Part shown: positions 13,901 to 25,340 of the stretch, piece by piece
Position numbering within the stretch: the first letter of the stretch is position 1
Layout: the number at the start of each line of letters is the position of its first letter
Assembly: GCF_020184175.1 (NCBI RefSeq)
Contig: NC_065530.1
Location: 79,213,260 to 79,277,259, forward strand
Length of the DNA: 64,000 nucleotides
Source: Aphis gossypii
Lineage: Eukaryota > Arthropoda > Insecta > Hemiptera > Aphididae
Direction: 5' to 3'
Made by a program: the position numbers and the translations under genes
The notes under the pieces: model-generated
What the model saw: only the letters and a program-made list of their open reading frames with translations
Databases searched by the model: none
What the model was told of the DNA's origin: nothing

Positions 13901-15640
13901 TCCATATAACATTAAATTCAGACGCCTGAGTATAATGTTTTATTATTCTTCAGAGTTTATCGACATCTCTTTTAGTTATTGTTATAATTTTTTATTTTTT
14001 AATATATCAACCAAAAACCCGTGTCTATAATCTATATTATACAATACAATTACGAATTTAATATTAATTATATGCATTTTTAAAAATCAAAACATCATTG
14101 TCTATTCCGTTATTTATTCAAAAGCATGAACTAGAGACACGATTATTAATTAAATGTTGTTTTCGGACTCGCGTTGTAGTTCAATCAATTTTGGTCAGAA
14201 CACACGTGCTACGATGTTATTACGCTAAATACGATAATATTAAATATTAATTAGCATGCACTGATTTACCTGCAGGTTCTTGGTTATTATAATATTTATA
14301 ATATATTATTATTAATTATTATATTTAACCCTTAAAGGCACGAGTTAATTCGAAAAATAAAAGAACTCGCGAATTCGAATACCTCGCGATAACATTAAAA
14401 TCGAATACAGTAATTAATTTACTTGACTTTGCACATTTTTGTTACGTCAATCTGTTTCCATAAATAAATATTTTTATACAGTTAAACACAATATTCAATG
14501 ATGTTATAATATGTATACAGTAAACAATTTCGTTAATTGTGATATTGTTAGCATACATTTTTAATTTTTACATGTAGAATTTAATTATTTCTAAATATTT
14601 GATTGGATAAAACATGAATTTTAAGTATATACGAGCGGAGTTAATTTCAATGGGTAACTCTCCGGTCTAATAAGTTTTGGTTCTTTGCTCCGCTTATATT
14701 TTATCCGAATAACAATAAAACTGTATTAGATATAATGATTGTAACCATTGAAATGAATCAACCGAACCGCGTTATAATATTATCTTCGTGGCATGACCGA
14801 AAAGCACAAGACTAGCGATCATACAAAATAAAAAAGAAGTATTAAAGTATGTATCTATATGTTTTATACACATATAATACGAAAGTTTTTAATGGGTTTT
14901 ATTTTTCTCGTCGTATCGGCTGACTACTATTAGTTTTTAGGGGAAAAAAATACGGAGGAACAAAACGAAGATTCGAATTCATGTACAAAAAAGGGGAGGG
15001 GGAGAAAAAAGAAGGAAATAAGAAAAGTATCTCACTATATCTATGTGTGTTATTATATGATGTTATCTTTGCTATAGTTTAAAAATCTCATTATGGTTTA
15101 TATTTTTTTTTTGCACAAAGGTTCTAACATTATAAAATATAATATATCAATGTACCCAAAAACTACTGGAATATGTCAGTTTTCAGGTTAACTGAAAGAA
15201 AATATTAAATGAGATCTATAATTAAATAACAAATTATTGTCAGCCATACAATAATACTGATAACATGATATCTGATAATAGACCGGAGATCGTTTTTATT
15301 GCTATAGATTATATTAAGAAATTAATTACAAAAATCAAACTTTACAATTATATATGTATGTACATAGGTAATAGGTATATATTTATTAAAACAAGTTTTG
15401 TTTTAAACAACAGTATCTATTTGTAATTAAATTGAACTCCAATCATAAGGAATGATTTTAGATTTCTTACTGAAAATTAAATTAAACATTTTTTAATAGT
15501 TATATTACTACGATATTGACGGTGAAAGATCACTTTTAACTTTGTTTTTATTTTATTTAACGGCTAAAAAAATATGCCAATGATAATATTATAAGACATA
15601 GTAATAAATAACAATAAATATAAAATAAATTAGCTATTAC
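10967..15640. other. AT-rich non-coding DNA
   Basis: Apart from the possible pogo-like end at 11872, nothing is recognised. Overlapping antisense frames at 11633-11923 are AT-driven. There is a purine-only tract near 14988-15028 and several poly-T runs. A donor-like GTAAGTAT at 13866 follows a short open frame that has no acceptor or usable start. Confidence 0.6.
11872..11902. mobile_element. Possible pogo-like transposon terminal sequence, single end
   Basis: TACAGTCAACTCTCGGCAAC followed by GCAAATTTCAA resembles the TA-flanked ends of insect pogo/Tc1-mariner elements that begin CAGT followed by a C/T-rich stretch and a CG-containing block. I found no inverted partner in the neighbourhood and no transposase frame. 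The family assignment is by memory of the motif style only. Confidence 0.22.
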
Positions 15641-15738
15641 CTCAAAATCAACCGGAGTGACAGCCTCATCTAAATATGACCACGCCTGGATGGGTGCATA
15701 ATTATCGATGTTTGTTTTATTTAACGTTGTATGCGACA
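15641..15738 (-). CDS. Candidate 98-bp internal exon, unknown product
   Basis: The minus strand is open for 32 full codons between an ATTTTAG acceptor (ends at 15739) and a GAG|GTAATAG donor (GT at 15640-15639). The opposite strand is closed in all three frames. The peptide includes NYAPIQAWSYLDEAVTPVDF, which has ordinary protein-like composition and higher GC than its surroundings. It begins in phase 1 and ends in phase 0, the same phase pattern as the dpr exon at 31445-31617. It therefore cannot be spliced directly after that exon in frame, and it has no Ig hallmark. I do not recognise the family; it could be an exon of another gene or a fragment of a mobile element. Confidence 0.25.
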
Positions 15739-16689
15739 CTAAAATTGTATACATTTATAGAAAAGGTCTTTGTGATGATTACTGCACTCTCTACTTGATA
15801 AAATATATTATCACGGACAGCTAATATTTTGCTCATCATTAATCGCAGTAGGTACTTACGATTGGTAATGCGTTAACATGGAAGTGTTGGTAAAAAGGTG
15901 CCAACGCCATTAAATTTGTGTCGTCTTAAATACAAACGTATGTGTTAATAATTTGATCGGTTTTCAAGTGACAATGCACGAACATCAATAAATTTACGGT
16001 TTATTTTCAATATATCGTAATAATTTTGTACATTCCATTAAAACGATTTCATTTCATTTTTTAGTAGTAACGTTCGTAGATTGCTTTCATTAAGCTTCGG
16101 AAACTATTCCATTAGCTGTGGAATATGTGTATATATTTTGTTATTGTAGGTACAATATGTTTTTGGAACACTTTGTATTCTTGTACGAGGATACGCATTC
16201 ATCAACATTTTGTGAAAAAAATAACTAGGTTATTTTATAGTTACATTCATATGACATTGTAATGATTTTGAGTGTAACTTGGGTTAATAGTTAAAATAAT
16301 ATGTAGAATATTAGAAACTGATATATTCAAGGGTGTAATATTTTATGACAAAAAACATCAGATTAGTGAACTTGACATCAACATTTAGATACAGTTGTTC
16401 ATTGCATTGCAACAAATATTATAATGAACGATTAATAAAGAAGCATAATATGGTATTTTGTGTTGTTGTAATCGAAAGTATTGGTATCGATAATTACATA
16501 ATAATACTATTATATAATATTTGTATCGATGATTTACTTGCTCGTAGCTTTTATGTAGGTTTATACGCGTGCATAGAAATTTTGATGATAATATTGTGTT
16601 TAATAATATAATGGTATATGTTATTAGAAACATTTGAACCGAACAGGAAAATGAAGGGCGTGTGCGTGAAATTTTGCTAATTTAATACG

Positions 16690-16990
16690 CGTGTATACAG
16701 GGTTTCTAATCATCCCATACCCGCGTCACCACTGGTCTCTGCACCATCGATACATCCTTATATTGAGTAAGGGTGTTAACTTTCAGTCACTTCCGTCTTT
16801 AGTTTACTAAGCTGGGTAACGTCCATTCTGTTTCTAGGGTCTGATAGAAGGTGGTGGGAGAGATATGATTTCCCATGAGGAATTTAAGTTGTTAATATAT
16901 TCACAGGCAGTTTAAACATTATGGATACAACTGCAGTAGAATCTTAAAAGGTTATTGCAATATTTCCTAGGTGGCAAAAATAGAGGGAAA
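16690..16990. other. GC-richer patch, possible repeat fragment
   Basis: The stretch from ACAGGGTTTCTAATCATCCC (16698) through the TGGTGGGAGAG region (near 16850) to AGGTGGCAAAAATAGAGGG (near 16971) is less AT-rich than its surroundings. Short plus-strand frames are broken by stops. The left border looks like a transposon terminus (ACAGGG...), but no inverted mate was found. Confidence 0.2.
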
Positions 16991-19900
16991 GTAAATGTGG
17001 GATTTTTAAAATTTTATCAAAGCCATAAAGTCAAAAAAAAAAAATACGTAAATTCATTAGTTTATTTCAATGCATAACTGTTAGATATATGTACATGTAT
17101 TTTTAGATCCCAAACAATAATATTATCTATAATAATTCACTGTTGAGCTTAACTATTATATTAAATATTTAACAAGCGAAAATCTAACACGTAACGAATT
17201 CAAATAAATAATTAAGTTTATAATTAACATCATTCCATATTTTAATGAAAATGATAGTATTATATTAGTTATAGTCGACACATAAATTAATTTAATATTA
17301 TGAAAAATGTATATAGCATGATTGACTGTATAATATCTATTGTCTATCAAATCATAAATTATGTATAAGTATACATATAAATATGATATACTTATTACAA
17401 CACTAAGATAAGTTTTAATAATTGGTTAACGATCAGTGATTTTATGAAAATCAATTTAAGAATGATTATTTAAAAGCAAAAATTTGAGATAAGGGTAATA
17501 AATAATTTGATATAAATTTAAATAAATATGTAAAACTAATTCAACGTGGTAGTAAGTAGTTCGAAATTGTATTATAAATATCAGTTGGAATATGGTTTTA
17601 ATGAAATAATTTCCATTTCGTGAATTATAACGATAATTGTCAATAAACACTTGCCAATATTACTTAAAGTAATAATATCTGCCAAACATAAAAGTTGTAT
17701 TGTATTCAGTCAGTCAATCGAAAACAGATGTAATTTTATCTAAATGAATAATAATCAAAATAATATAAAATCATAGAAATCGTATTAAAAGTTAAATACT
17801 GAAGATGTATTTAAAATTAGAATTTAATTTAATTCTCAATAATTCAAATATTCATGAATAAGTTGTTGAAATGTTATAAAAGTTCAATTTTGAAACTAAT
17901 CACTAAAAATAAGTAAAATATTATGTACATTATGTATATTTTATTTATAAAGATAAATGTTTTACAACCATTTCGAATATTTTATACATTATACACACAC
18001 ACACATTTTATGATTGGTTTTAGTAGATTTTTATACATATATTTATAGTGTAATATTTTTTTTTTAACTGAGTTCATGTAATACACGTTACCGATCAACT
18101 AAGACAACATCTGTTTTTGGCATATAAACACTTAATATGTTATATATACAATATCCTTTGTACACTGAACACTTTGATTATGAACAACAAACATCTTAGA
18201 CGAAACACTATAATAGTTAAGACTTAAGAGCACACTGAGTAATACAGAATATTATAAAGTTCAGGATTCAATTATACTGTACTTATTATAGCGATATGAC
18301 GTAGAAGTTAAAAATGACAACTTTAGGTAATTTAATTTTAATCATTTTACGCAGTAACAATTATTCTCCATTTTATAACATAATAAAATAATGTATTACT
18401 TAAAAACAGTTTTTATTTTTCCATCAATGATACGAGTACATAGTTTTAAGTGTATATTATAGGATTATAATGTCATATAAATATAAATATAAAAAATACT
18501 GACAATATTGATATACTTATCATCTTTGTAATGCAAAATAATAAAAGAATCATTACCACTAGATGTATTACTTTCTTATTTTGAACATACACATATACAT
18601 TTAATTAGTATGGAAAAATTGCTTAATCAGCGGCTCAATCGTCAAATCGATGTTTACTTTGACGTTTAAAACAAAAATATAAAACTATAATAGTTTTATA
18701 AACAAGTATTTTATTCAAACTATATACTTTCATTAATTTTTTATTTTAAATAAAATATGAAAGCAAATAATAATTGACATACTGAAAAATTATTTTTATT
18801 TTATATATGCTTGCCGCCTGGTGACGATTTTTATGTATTTGTTTTTCAAGGATATGCGTTGATAATTATTATGGTTTTTGTATTTCAAATCAAAGAAAAA
18901 AATGCATGTATTAATATGTATAGATTAAATTTGATTTCAAGTATATTTTTGTTTTTAACGAAGACTCGAAGAATCAAGTGCAGACAACTTCATAATAAAT
19001 AGTACACACTTTATGTACAATGAATACGAACGCACTGAACTTTTAATAATTAAATCCTATATACGATATGATTGTATCACCGCTACGGCTGATACAAGAC
19101 AAATATTATATCGAATGCGTCAAGTGCGTTCAAGTGAATGTGTCGCATACTTTCTGCAATGACATGACAAGAAATAATTTATCATATTATAACGACCGTT
19201 GAAATACAATAATAAAATTATTTAATTCATTATTTATTAGTACTTTTTGTGTACGCCGTGTTGTTTAGTTTTTCTGAAACAATACGTTATGTACGTATAA
19301 ACATAACAACAATATAACATACTCACTCCGTGATCCATTAAGAATGTCCAAATTAATACAGTTATACAACCGTCCAATCCGATAAAACATTATTTATCGT
19401 ACTACACTTTTAGTGTGTGTGTATAGTATATGTACACAGTACGTATTTTTAAATTACAATAATAGCTATGCTCACATAAAGTATATCATGTGCCAAGGAT
19501 GATAATGGATTACGTGCAAAAACAATAATTCTATACAGCGTGCACCGAAAATTATAAAAAAAATACTACACAATCAGGTAGGATATTTTTCAGCTAAAAA
19601 ACTATTTACACAGATTTAGTTGATGAAAAGTACGAATGGTTCCCTTAAAATGATAACGATTTAAAACGAAAATATAACTAACTGTTAACTTTTTAAAATA
19701 TTCCTCCTGTTTTGTTGGCTGTCCACAACAATAATTGTCTTTTGATTTTAATATATTAATATTGGAAAATATTTCCTATGGATTGTGTGAATGAAATTTT
19801 CATAAATCTACAATCTCTATGCATATGATACGCAGCATTAATGGACAGCTTATGTGCAATAATAATAATATTCACGTTGAAAACAATATCGTTAATGATC

Positions 19901-22785
19901 TTATCGTGTGGTGAAAATTCGTTGCACGGATGCATCGGAATGTTAAATTTCTTCGATGAATGATCTTGATGAAAATAATACTTTGAAACAAATCTAAGTT
20001 ATCAATTACTGAAACAGTAGCAGCTTGTTAAATATTGTTTGGTCAGTAATAACATTACACTCATGGTTCTTTGATAGTATATTTTTCAACATCTGTGGCG
20101 GAGTTTGAATTTCGAGAATGCTCGTAAAATTAAAAATAATTACATTTTGAAACCAATTGAAATATTACCCACAATTCAACGGGAAAAAGAAAGTATAAAA
20201 TAAATTCGATAACAGCAAATGAGGGTAGTAAAAATAAATTATCTGAAATGATATTTATTGTGTAAATTATCGATACCTAATTTATATTTGTTACGTTTTC
20301 GAACAAAACACCAATAGGTATTTGTTTGATTATACAATGGAACTTTAACAGTTTTTATTTTTAAAATATTATGGAGTTAAAATTAATAAATGTTGTGATA
20401 TTTTTATTTACGATTTTGGATTTAAAAGTTGAAATAATATAATATATTATTGCATCTTTGTGTATAATATATATTATGCTGTAAAGCAAATATCGATATA
20501 GTATTTTAGTGGTCCTTCCAAGTATTCTAGCGTAATATGAAACTTTCAGTCGTATTAAACATAGATTTATACCTTGAACAACAAGTTTGTAGGCTCATAA
20601 TAAATATATGTACCAATACAAAATAAGGGTTAGTGATATGTTATTTTACATACGTTTATAAGTATGGGTAGTACAAATTGGGTACATTTTAATGAATTAA
20701 GTTTTATTCCAAAATATTACACATCAATGTTTTGAAATAGGTAACAAATTAACCGAAAAAAATTCATTGTATTTATAGATGTCATGAAATATAGCATCAT
20801 TTAAAATATTGAAATTAAAATAGCATTTTAAAATACCTAGAAGTTCTATAAAAATAACTCATATTCACCTGAAATAGTGAAATGAAATTATCTTTTTTTT
20901 ATCAATATCTATTGTTTCACCATTTATGTTTACAGTGAATATCATTAGTCAGGTATTAGGGCCTTCAATAACGTGTATTATAAACCGTTGTGATATTGCA
21001 TCGTTAGATAAAATAAACATAATAATATATAATATATGCCGTATACGATGTGAGTAAACAATATTATATACCACCCCATAGGGTTGTTATCCAAATTAAA
21101 CTTTCATGTGGAATACATGATCAAAGATATTTACTTAAATTAAAATTGAATGTCATTGACAATTATTCATAGAAAATTCTCATCGCAGTTTTATAAAATT
21201 GATTTTTTACTGTACTTTATTTTGGTTTGAATAAATGCTATATTTTTTATATTTTTCAATTTATAGTTTACCTATAACTAAAACGCCGAATGATCACATC
21301 GAATCGGTTTAATTTTAATAACATTTAATTCACGAATTATTTTATACGTTATGTACAAACAAGCGTAGTATCGGAACAGAATTTTTAATGGAAAAACAGC
21401 ACTGTATGGTGGAAAATTATGTGAAATAAAACAGTTGAATTATGTATTCCGTGGGAAACGCGATGGAAATAAATTCGAATTTAATTAATGCAATTTCAAA
21501 ATAAATATTATACCTCATCTGGAAACGAGAGCGAAGCCTTGTGCATTTTTATGTTTTTGTGAAAAGACTATAGCGTAAAAGTCCACCCGAACGATTCATA
21601 AATCAAATAATGTCAATTTTGAAACACGACGGCCGTCTATATTGGCGTATTTATGGTTTACTTGTAACTACCACCAAATATCTTCATAGTAGGTACCTAT
21701 AACCATACTGAACACGTTAACTGGTTAAGTTTTATCATATTACCATGCCATTATATCACATAAGTTTCTGAAATTTGGTTAGAGTTTTCACAGTATTAAA
21801 ACTAACAATAAATCAAATCCTTTGGTACGTATTATGAAATTACAGAAGTGCAGACTTAAAATATATGCCATATTATATCGATATTTCCTCGATAATAGAA
21901 ATCAGATTCAAAGGCGAATAGACCACATAATTTACAAACCGAATTCATAAAAATATAATTATAATTTCATTGCTACTTGATTACTTTATAAATAGTATAT
22001 AGGTGTAATTTAAATCAGAGCAAACGACCTCTTAACCATCGTCAGCAGCATGTGACAAATGTGAAAAACGCAATGCTATAGTGTTGTTATTGTTGTTGTT
22101 ATTATTATTTTTTTTTTTTTTAAAGGGGAATAGAAGACGTCTCGTGAACGAATTTATTTTCTGTGCAAAATAAATTATTTGCTCTCTTGTAAATTTTAAT
22201 TCAATGAGATTTTTTTTTTAGGGGGAGAGGTGTATTATTAAACATTTATGCTAATCGTACACAAAAATAAATACATTGGAAGTACTTACCCACAACAGGT
22301 GTACGTATTGTTATCGTTGAATATTTTACCATGTGACTCTGAGGTAATAATTTATATAGTACGTGTGTCGTTTGTCTTTTAAATAAAATATACGGTATGA
22401 GTAATACATTTATACGGATTAAAATGCAATCAGAAAACCAGTGGTTTGGTGTAGGTGTAGAGCACAATAAAAATAAAATCGAGACGACGAATGCGGGCGC
22501 AGAATTCCGATGTTTAGAAGAAAAAAAATGTAGTAAATATTATTAATAATTGCGTTTACTGTGTTACAATGAAATGCTCATACCGTATATACTCTGTCAA
22601 CAGAACTCTCGATTTTCCACGATAATACCATTAAGTTCTATACAATGCAAAATGTATAGTATAATACAATAATTATGTTTATGCAATATACTTCTGGAAT
22701 ATTAAGTAAACTTATTTTGTGTTGGACGCGGCGCGGCGATTTGAATAGTCCTGCGATTGCCATCAACGTACGTTTTTTGAATTAA

Positions 22786-22855
22786 CAAAAAAAAAAAAAA
22801 ATAATAATAATAATAATAATAATAAAATAATAACAATAATAATATATAAATAATA
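22786..22855. repeat. Poly-A followed by (ATA)n
   Basis: About 15 A residues run directly into eight ATA units and further imperfect AAT repeats. The layout is also seen at retrotransposed 3' ends, but no element body is recognised beside it. Confidence 0.85.
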
Positions 22856-23937
22856 TATCCTTTCTACCGTCGTATTATTATTATTGCTTGCAGGTCGTAC
22901 ATAATAGAATGAATAATGAAATCAAAAATTTAATGTAGATATTATTTTTATGCAAACACTAGATCGATTGCTGGATAAGATAATAATAACAGTCACATGA
23001 AATAAATATACTTCATACTGATGATAATTAAAATGTGAGCTTCCATAAGTATGTGTGATGCATAAAAATGTATGCCGTCTTTGTGCTCCGAATGAAATTG
23101 TTTAGTTTATAACGATAAATTTATGATTGTTGTTTAGTACCTAAAATTATAATTTTAAATGAGAGAATAACATATTGTCGTACAAATATTATATTAAACA
23201 CTACGTCATTGTTTTAATATGATTATATACGTTGTAGATGTACTTATTTCTTTACGATACATTTGTTTATCCAATACTAATAATGTATTAGAATCGTATT
23301 CTATAATGCTGCATGGCTATAGTATAACTAAAAATAAAAAATATGTATGTTATCTTCTTTTCTTTTTTTGTATTTTTTTATCCGACATTTTTGTCTTGAT
23401 TTTGAATCGTTTCGTTGATCGATAATATACAATTAAATTCAACAGCGTCTAACTAAAAAAAACAAAAGGTTGATGTGTACTTAAAATTATTTAAATATTG
23501 TATATTATACATATAATACATTGATTGTATTAATGTATAGATCATTATAATAAATCCAAATGAAAAACAAACAAATCACGTGAACGTTTTTATGTAGTCG
23601 ATTTCAGGAGTCAAGTGTATCGAATTTATAGTTTTTAAGAGGTATAGTATAAGAAGTCCACTCTAAATTTTGTTTGATACTTATCGATTGCATTTTTACA
23701 CTTATACATCACATTATACTGCATGTTCTCATTTTATTTCAGTGGGCATATAGTATCGTATAGTATAATCACGTGTAACGCATTCGTCTGAAGTATATCG
23801 AATATTTGCATACACAATATGTTTATTAAAATATCTTATACGCATACATAACACAATTAATAACGCACACACACACGTCATGAATAATGAAACAATAAAG
23901 TATCGCAGTATTTTAATTATTTACCGTTCTAACAGAA

Positions 23938-23939
<2 letters not shown>

Positions 23940-23978
<39 letters not shown>

Positions 23979-23984
23979 TATATT
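23940..23984. repeat. (TA)n microsatellite
   Basis: About 16 TA units, one TACA interruption at 23971-23974, then further TA units. It is preceded by a short CA run at 23869-23878. Confidence 0.95.
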
Positions 23985-24069
23985 AGTGTAGTCGCGTGTG
24001 TGTTGGTGGTATGCGAACGGAAAAAAAACAAAACGAAATATAGAACTCAAACGAGAGACTATCGCACAC

Positions 24070-24130
24070 ACAATGGACGAAACGTTTTGTTCGATGCGAT
24101 TAAAACGTTTCGGTTAACCGGGTCCATTGT
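24070..24130. other. Strong imperfect hairpin / cruciform (19-bp stem with 10-base bulge)
   Basis: ACAATGGAC (24070-24078) pairs with GTCCATTGT (24122-24130). Inside it GAAACGTTTT (24079-24088) pairs perfectly with AAAACGTTTC (24102-24111) across a 13-base loop. The right side carries an extra GGTTAACCGG (24112-24121), itself mostly a palindrome. The structure could be a pre-miRNA-like or cruciform structure, or a remnant of a transposon end. It falls within an 89-codon plus-strand frame that I regard as chance. It lies between a TA microsatellite (23940) and the MITE at 24207. Confidence 0.5.
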
Positions 24131-24183
24131 TCTCGGTCTAGGGCAGAGCAAGCTATAGATGGATATAGAATCGCATAGGATAT

Positions 24184-24206
24184 TATATATATATATATAT
24201 ATACAC
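24184..24206. repeat. (TA)n/(CA)n microsatellite abutting the MITE
   Basis: TA units pass into ACACAC exactly at the left end of the 24.2-kb MITE, consistent with insertion into a TA-rich target. Confidence 0.9.
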
Positions 24207-24631
24207 ACAGAGTGATTTACCAAGCATGCTATATCCCTATTTTCTTCAATAATGCAGTTATTTTAAATCTAGTTTTTAAAATTTTTGAATATATTATTTC
24301 ATTTTATATTTTTCAAATTATTATAAATCTATCAAAATTTACGATTTTTAAAAATAGTTCAAGTACTAGAGGACTATTAAAAACATTTAATAACTGAGAA
24401 ACTATTAGTTAAAATTTTGTATTGAATATATACAAATGTTCATAATAATTTACAATAAAAAAGAGGTTCTCAGATGAAAAATAAAATTTCGATACTTATA
24501 AAAAAAAATCTGAAGAATTTAAAAAATATAATCTTAAAGCGTACTATTGAAAGGTACAAAAAATTAGATTTCGAATAAATCCATTATTAAAGGAAACAAA
24601 GGGGATGCACATACTTGATAAATCATTCTGT
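24207..24631. mobile_element. MITE-like element with about 80-bp terminal inverted repeats (copy A)
   Basis: The left end reads ACAGAGTGATTTACCAAGCA and the reverse complement of the right end reads ACAGAATGATTTATCAAGTA. The match continues imperfectly for about 80 bp through a shared AATAATG block and an AAATCTA block, about three quarters identical by eye. The interior has no coding potential. The left end abuts a TA/CA microsatellite, so the target-site duplication is obscured. Length and structure fit a non-autonomous DNA transposon. Related copies are at 52626-53288 and 46473-46665. Superfamily is not assigned. Confidence 0.7.
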
Positions 24632-24789
24632 ACAACTATTTATACACATGTGGTGAAGTACTCAACTCAACAAAATTAAGACAAAATTCAATCGAATGGA
24701 TCGATAGGTATTATTTTCTCTGTGACCTTGACGATGATTAACAAAGTTTTACTTATTCGATCTTTCACGTGTATCCAACTATGAAAAAA

Positions 24790-25340
24790 AAACGTGTCTC
24801 GACGATCGACGTGCACACAACTGATTACTTAGAAGTTTTTGGAAAATAGAAAGTCGTCTGTCTCTATCATCCCTTTCATCGGGATGACCGCAGTTCGTCG
24901 TCGAGAGTTTCGCACGTTATACACGCGCTCGTCCGTGCACTTTCCCGTTACGTGCACGTAATAAGCCATGACTGTCGTCTCGCCGAAAACCGTTCACTAC
25001 TGATCGTTAAATCCTTTCAGAACGAAATCTGCGTGAGTAATGCACGCCAGCCATGAGAAGATCGTCTAACAAGTGTTAGGTCATTAATAAAACGGTGGCC
25101 GTGACTCCCCACCTAGTAGCGTCTGCCCAAGGCTACACCTCCTGCTCCTTTTTGGATTAATGGCAGTGTCTTCTTACCAGAGTTTAAAACACCCTGGTGA
25201 TTAACGTCTGGGAGCTCCGACGGGGTAAGATTGGGGTACGATGTGGGTCGGCGTGATCAGAACTACAAGTTTTAAGCCACTGCCGTCGTTGTGGTGTATA
25301 GGTGAGTGTAGATCTACTTCCCAAAATGCGGACTTGCCAT
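24790..25340. other. Unexplained GC-rich island
   Basis: About 550 bp at near-balanced composition stand sharply out of AT-rich flanks. It has a 14-base palindrome TTACGTGCACGTAA at 24948-24961, a good plus-strand acceptor (TTAAATCCTTTCAG, ending 25020) and plus-strand GTGAGT donors (25033, 25302). On the minus strand there is a frame of roughly 105 codons (about 25270 down to 24950) with only a TAG and a TGA inside, including NHQGVLNSGKKTLPLIQKGA. It could be the untranslated or decayed coding part of a retroelement, a promoter with first exon, or a structured RNA gene. I cannot name it. Confidence 0.4.

Larger units (their letters stand above)
15739..23870. other. AT-rich non-coding DNA
   Basis: Only the 16.7-kb patch and the poly-A/ATA tract at 22786 stand out. 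Short frames at 16345-16633, 17156-17650, 18811-19002, 22246-22467 and 23219-23425 are AT-rich and Ile/Tyr/Asn-heavy, so I do not call them. No RNA gene is seen. Confidence 0.6.

Noticed and set aside
23880..24158. Plus-strand 92-codon frame
   Set aside because: A third of it is encoded by the TA microsatellite, and the rest overlaps the hairpin; no domain is seen.
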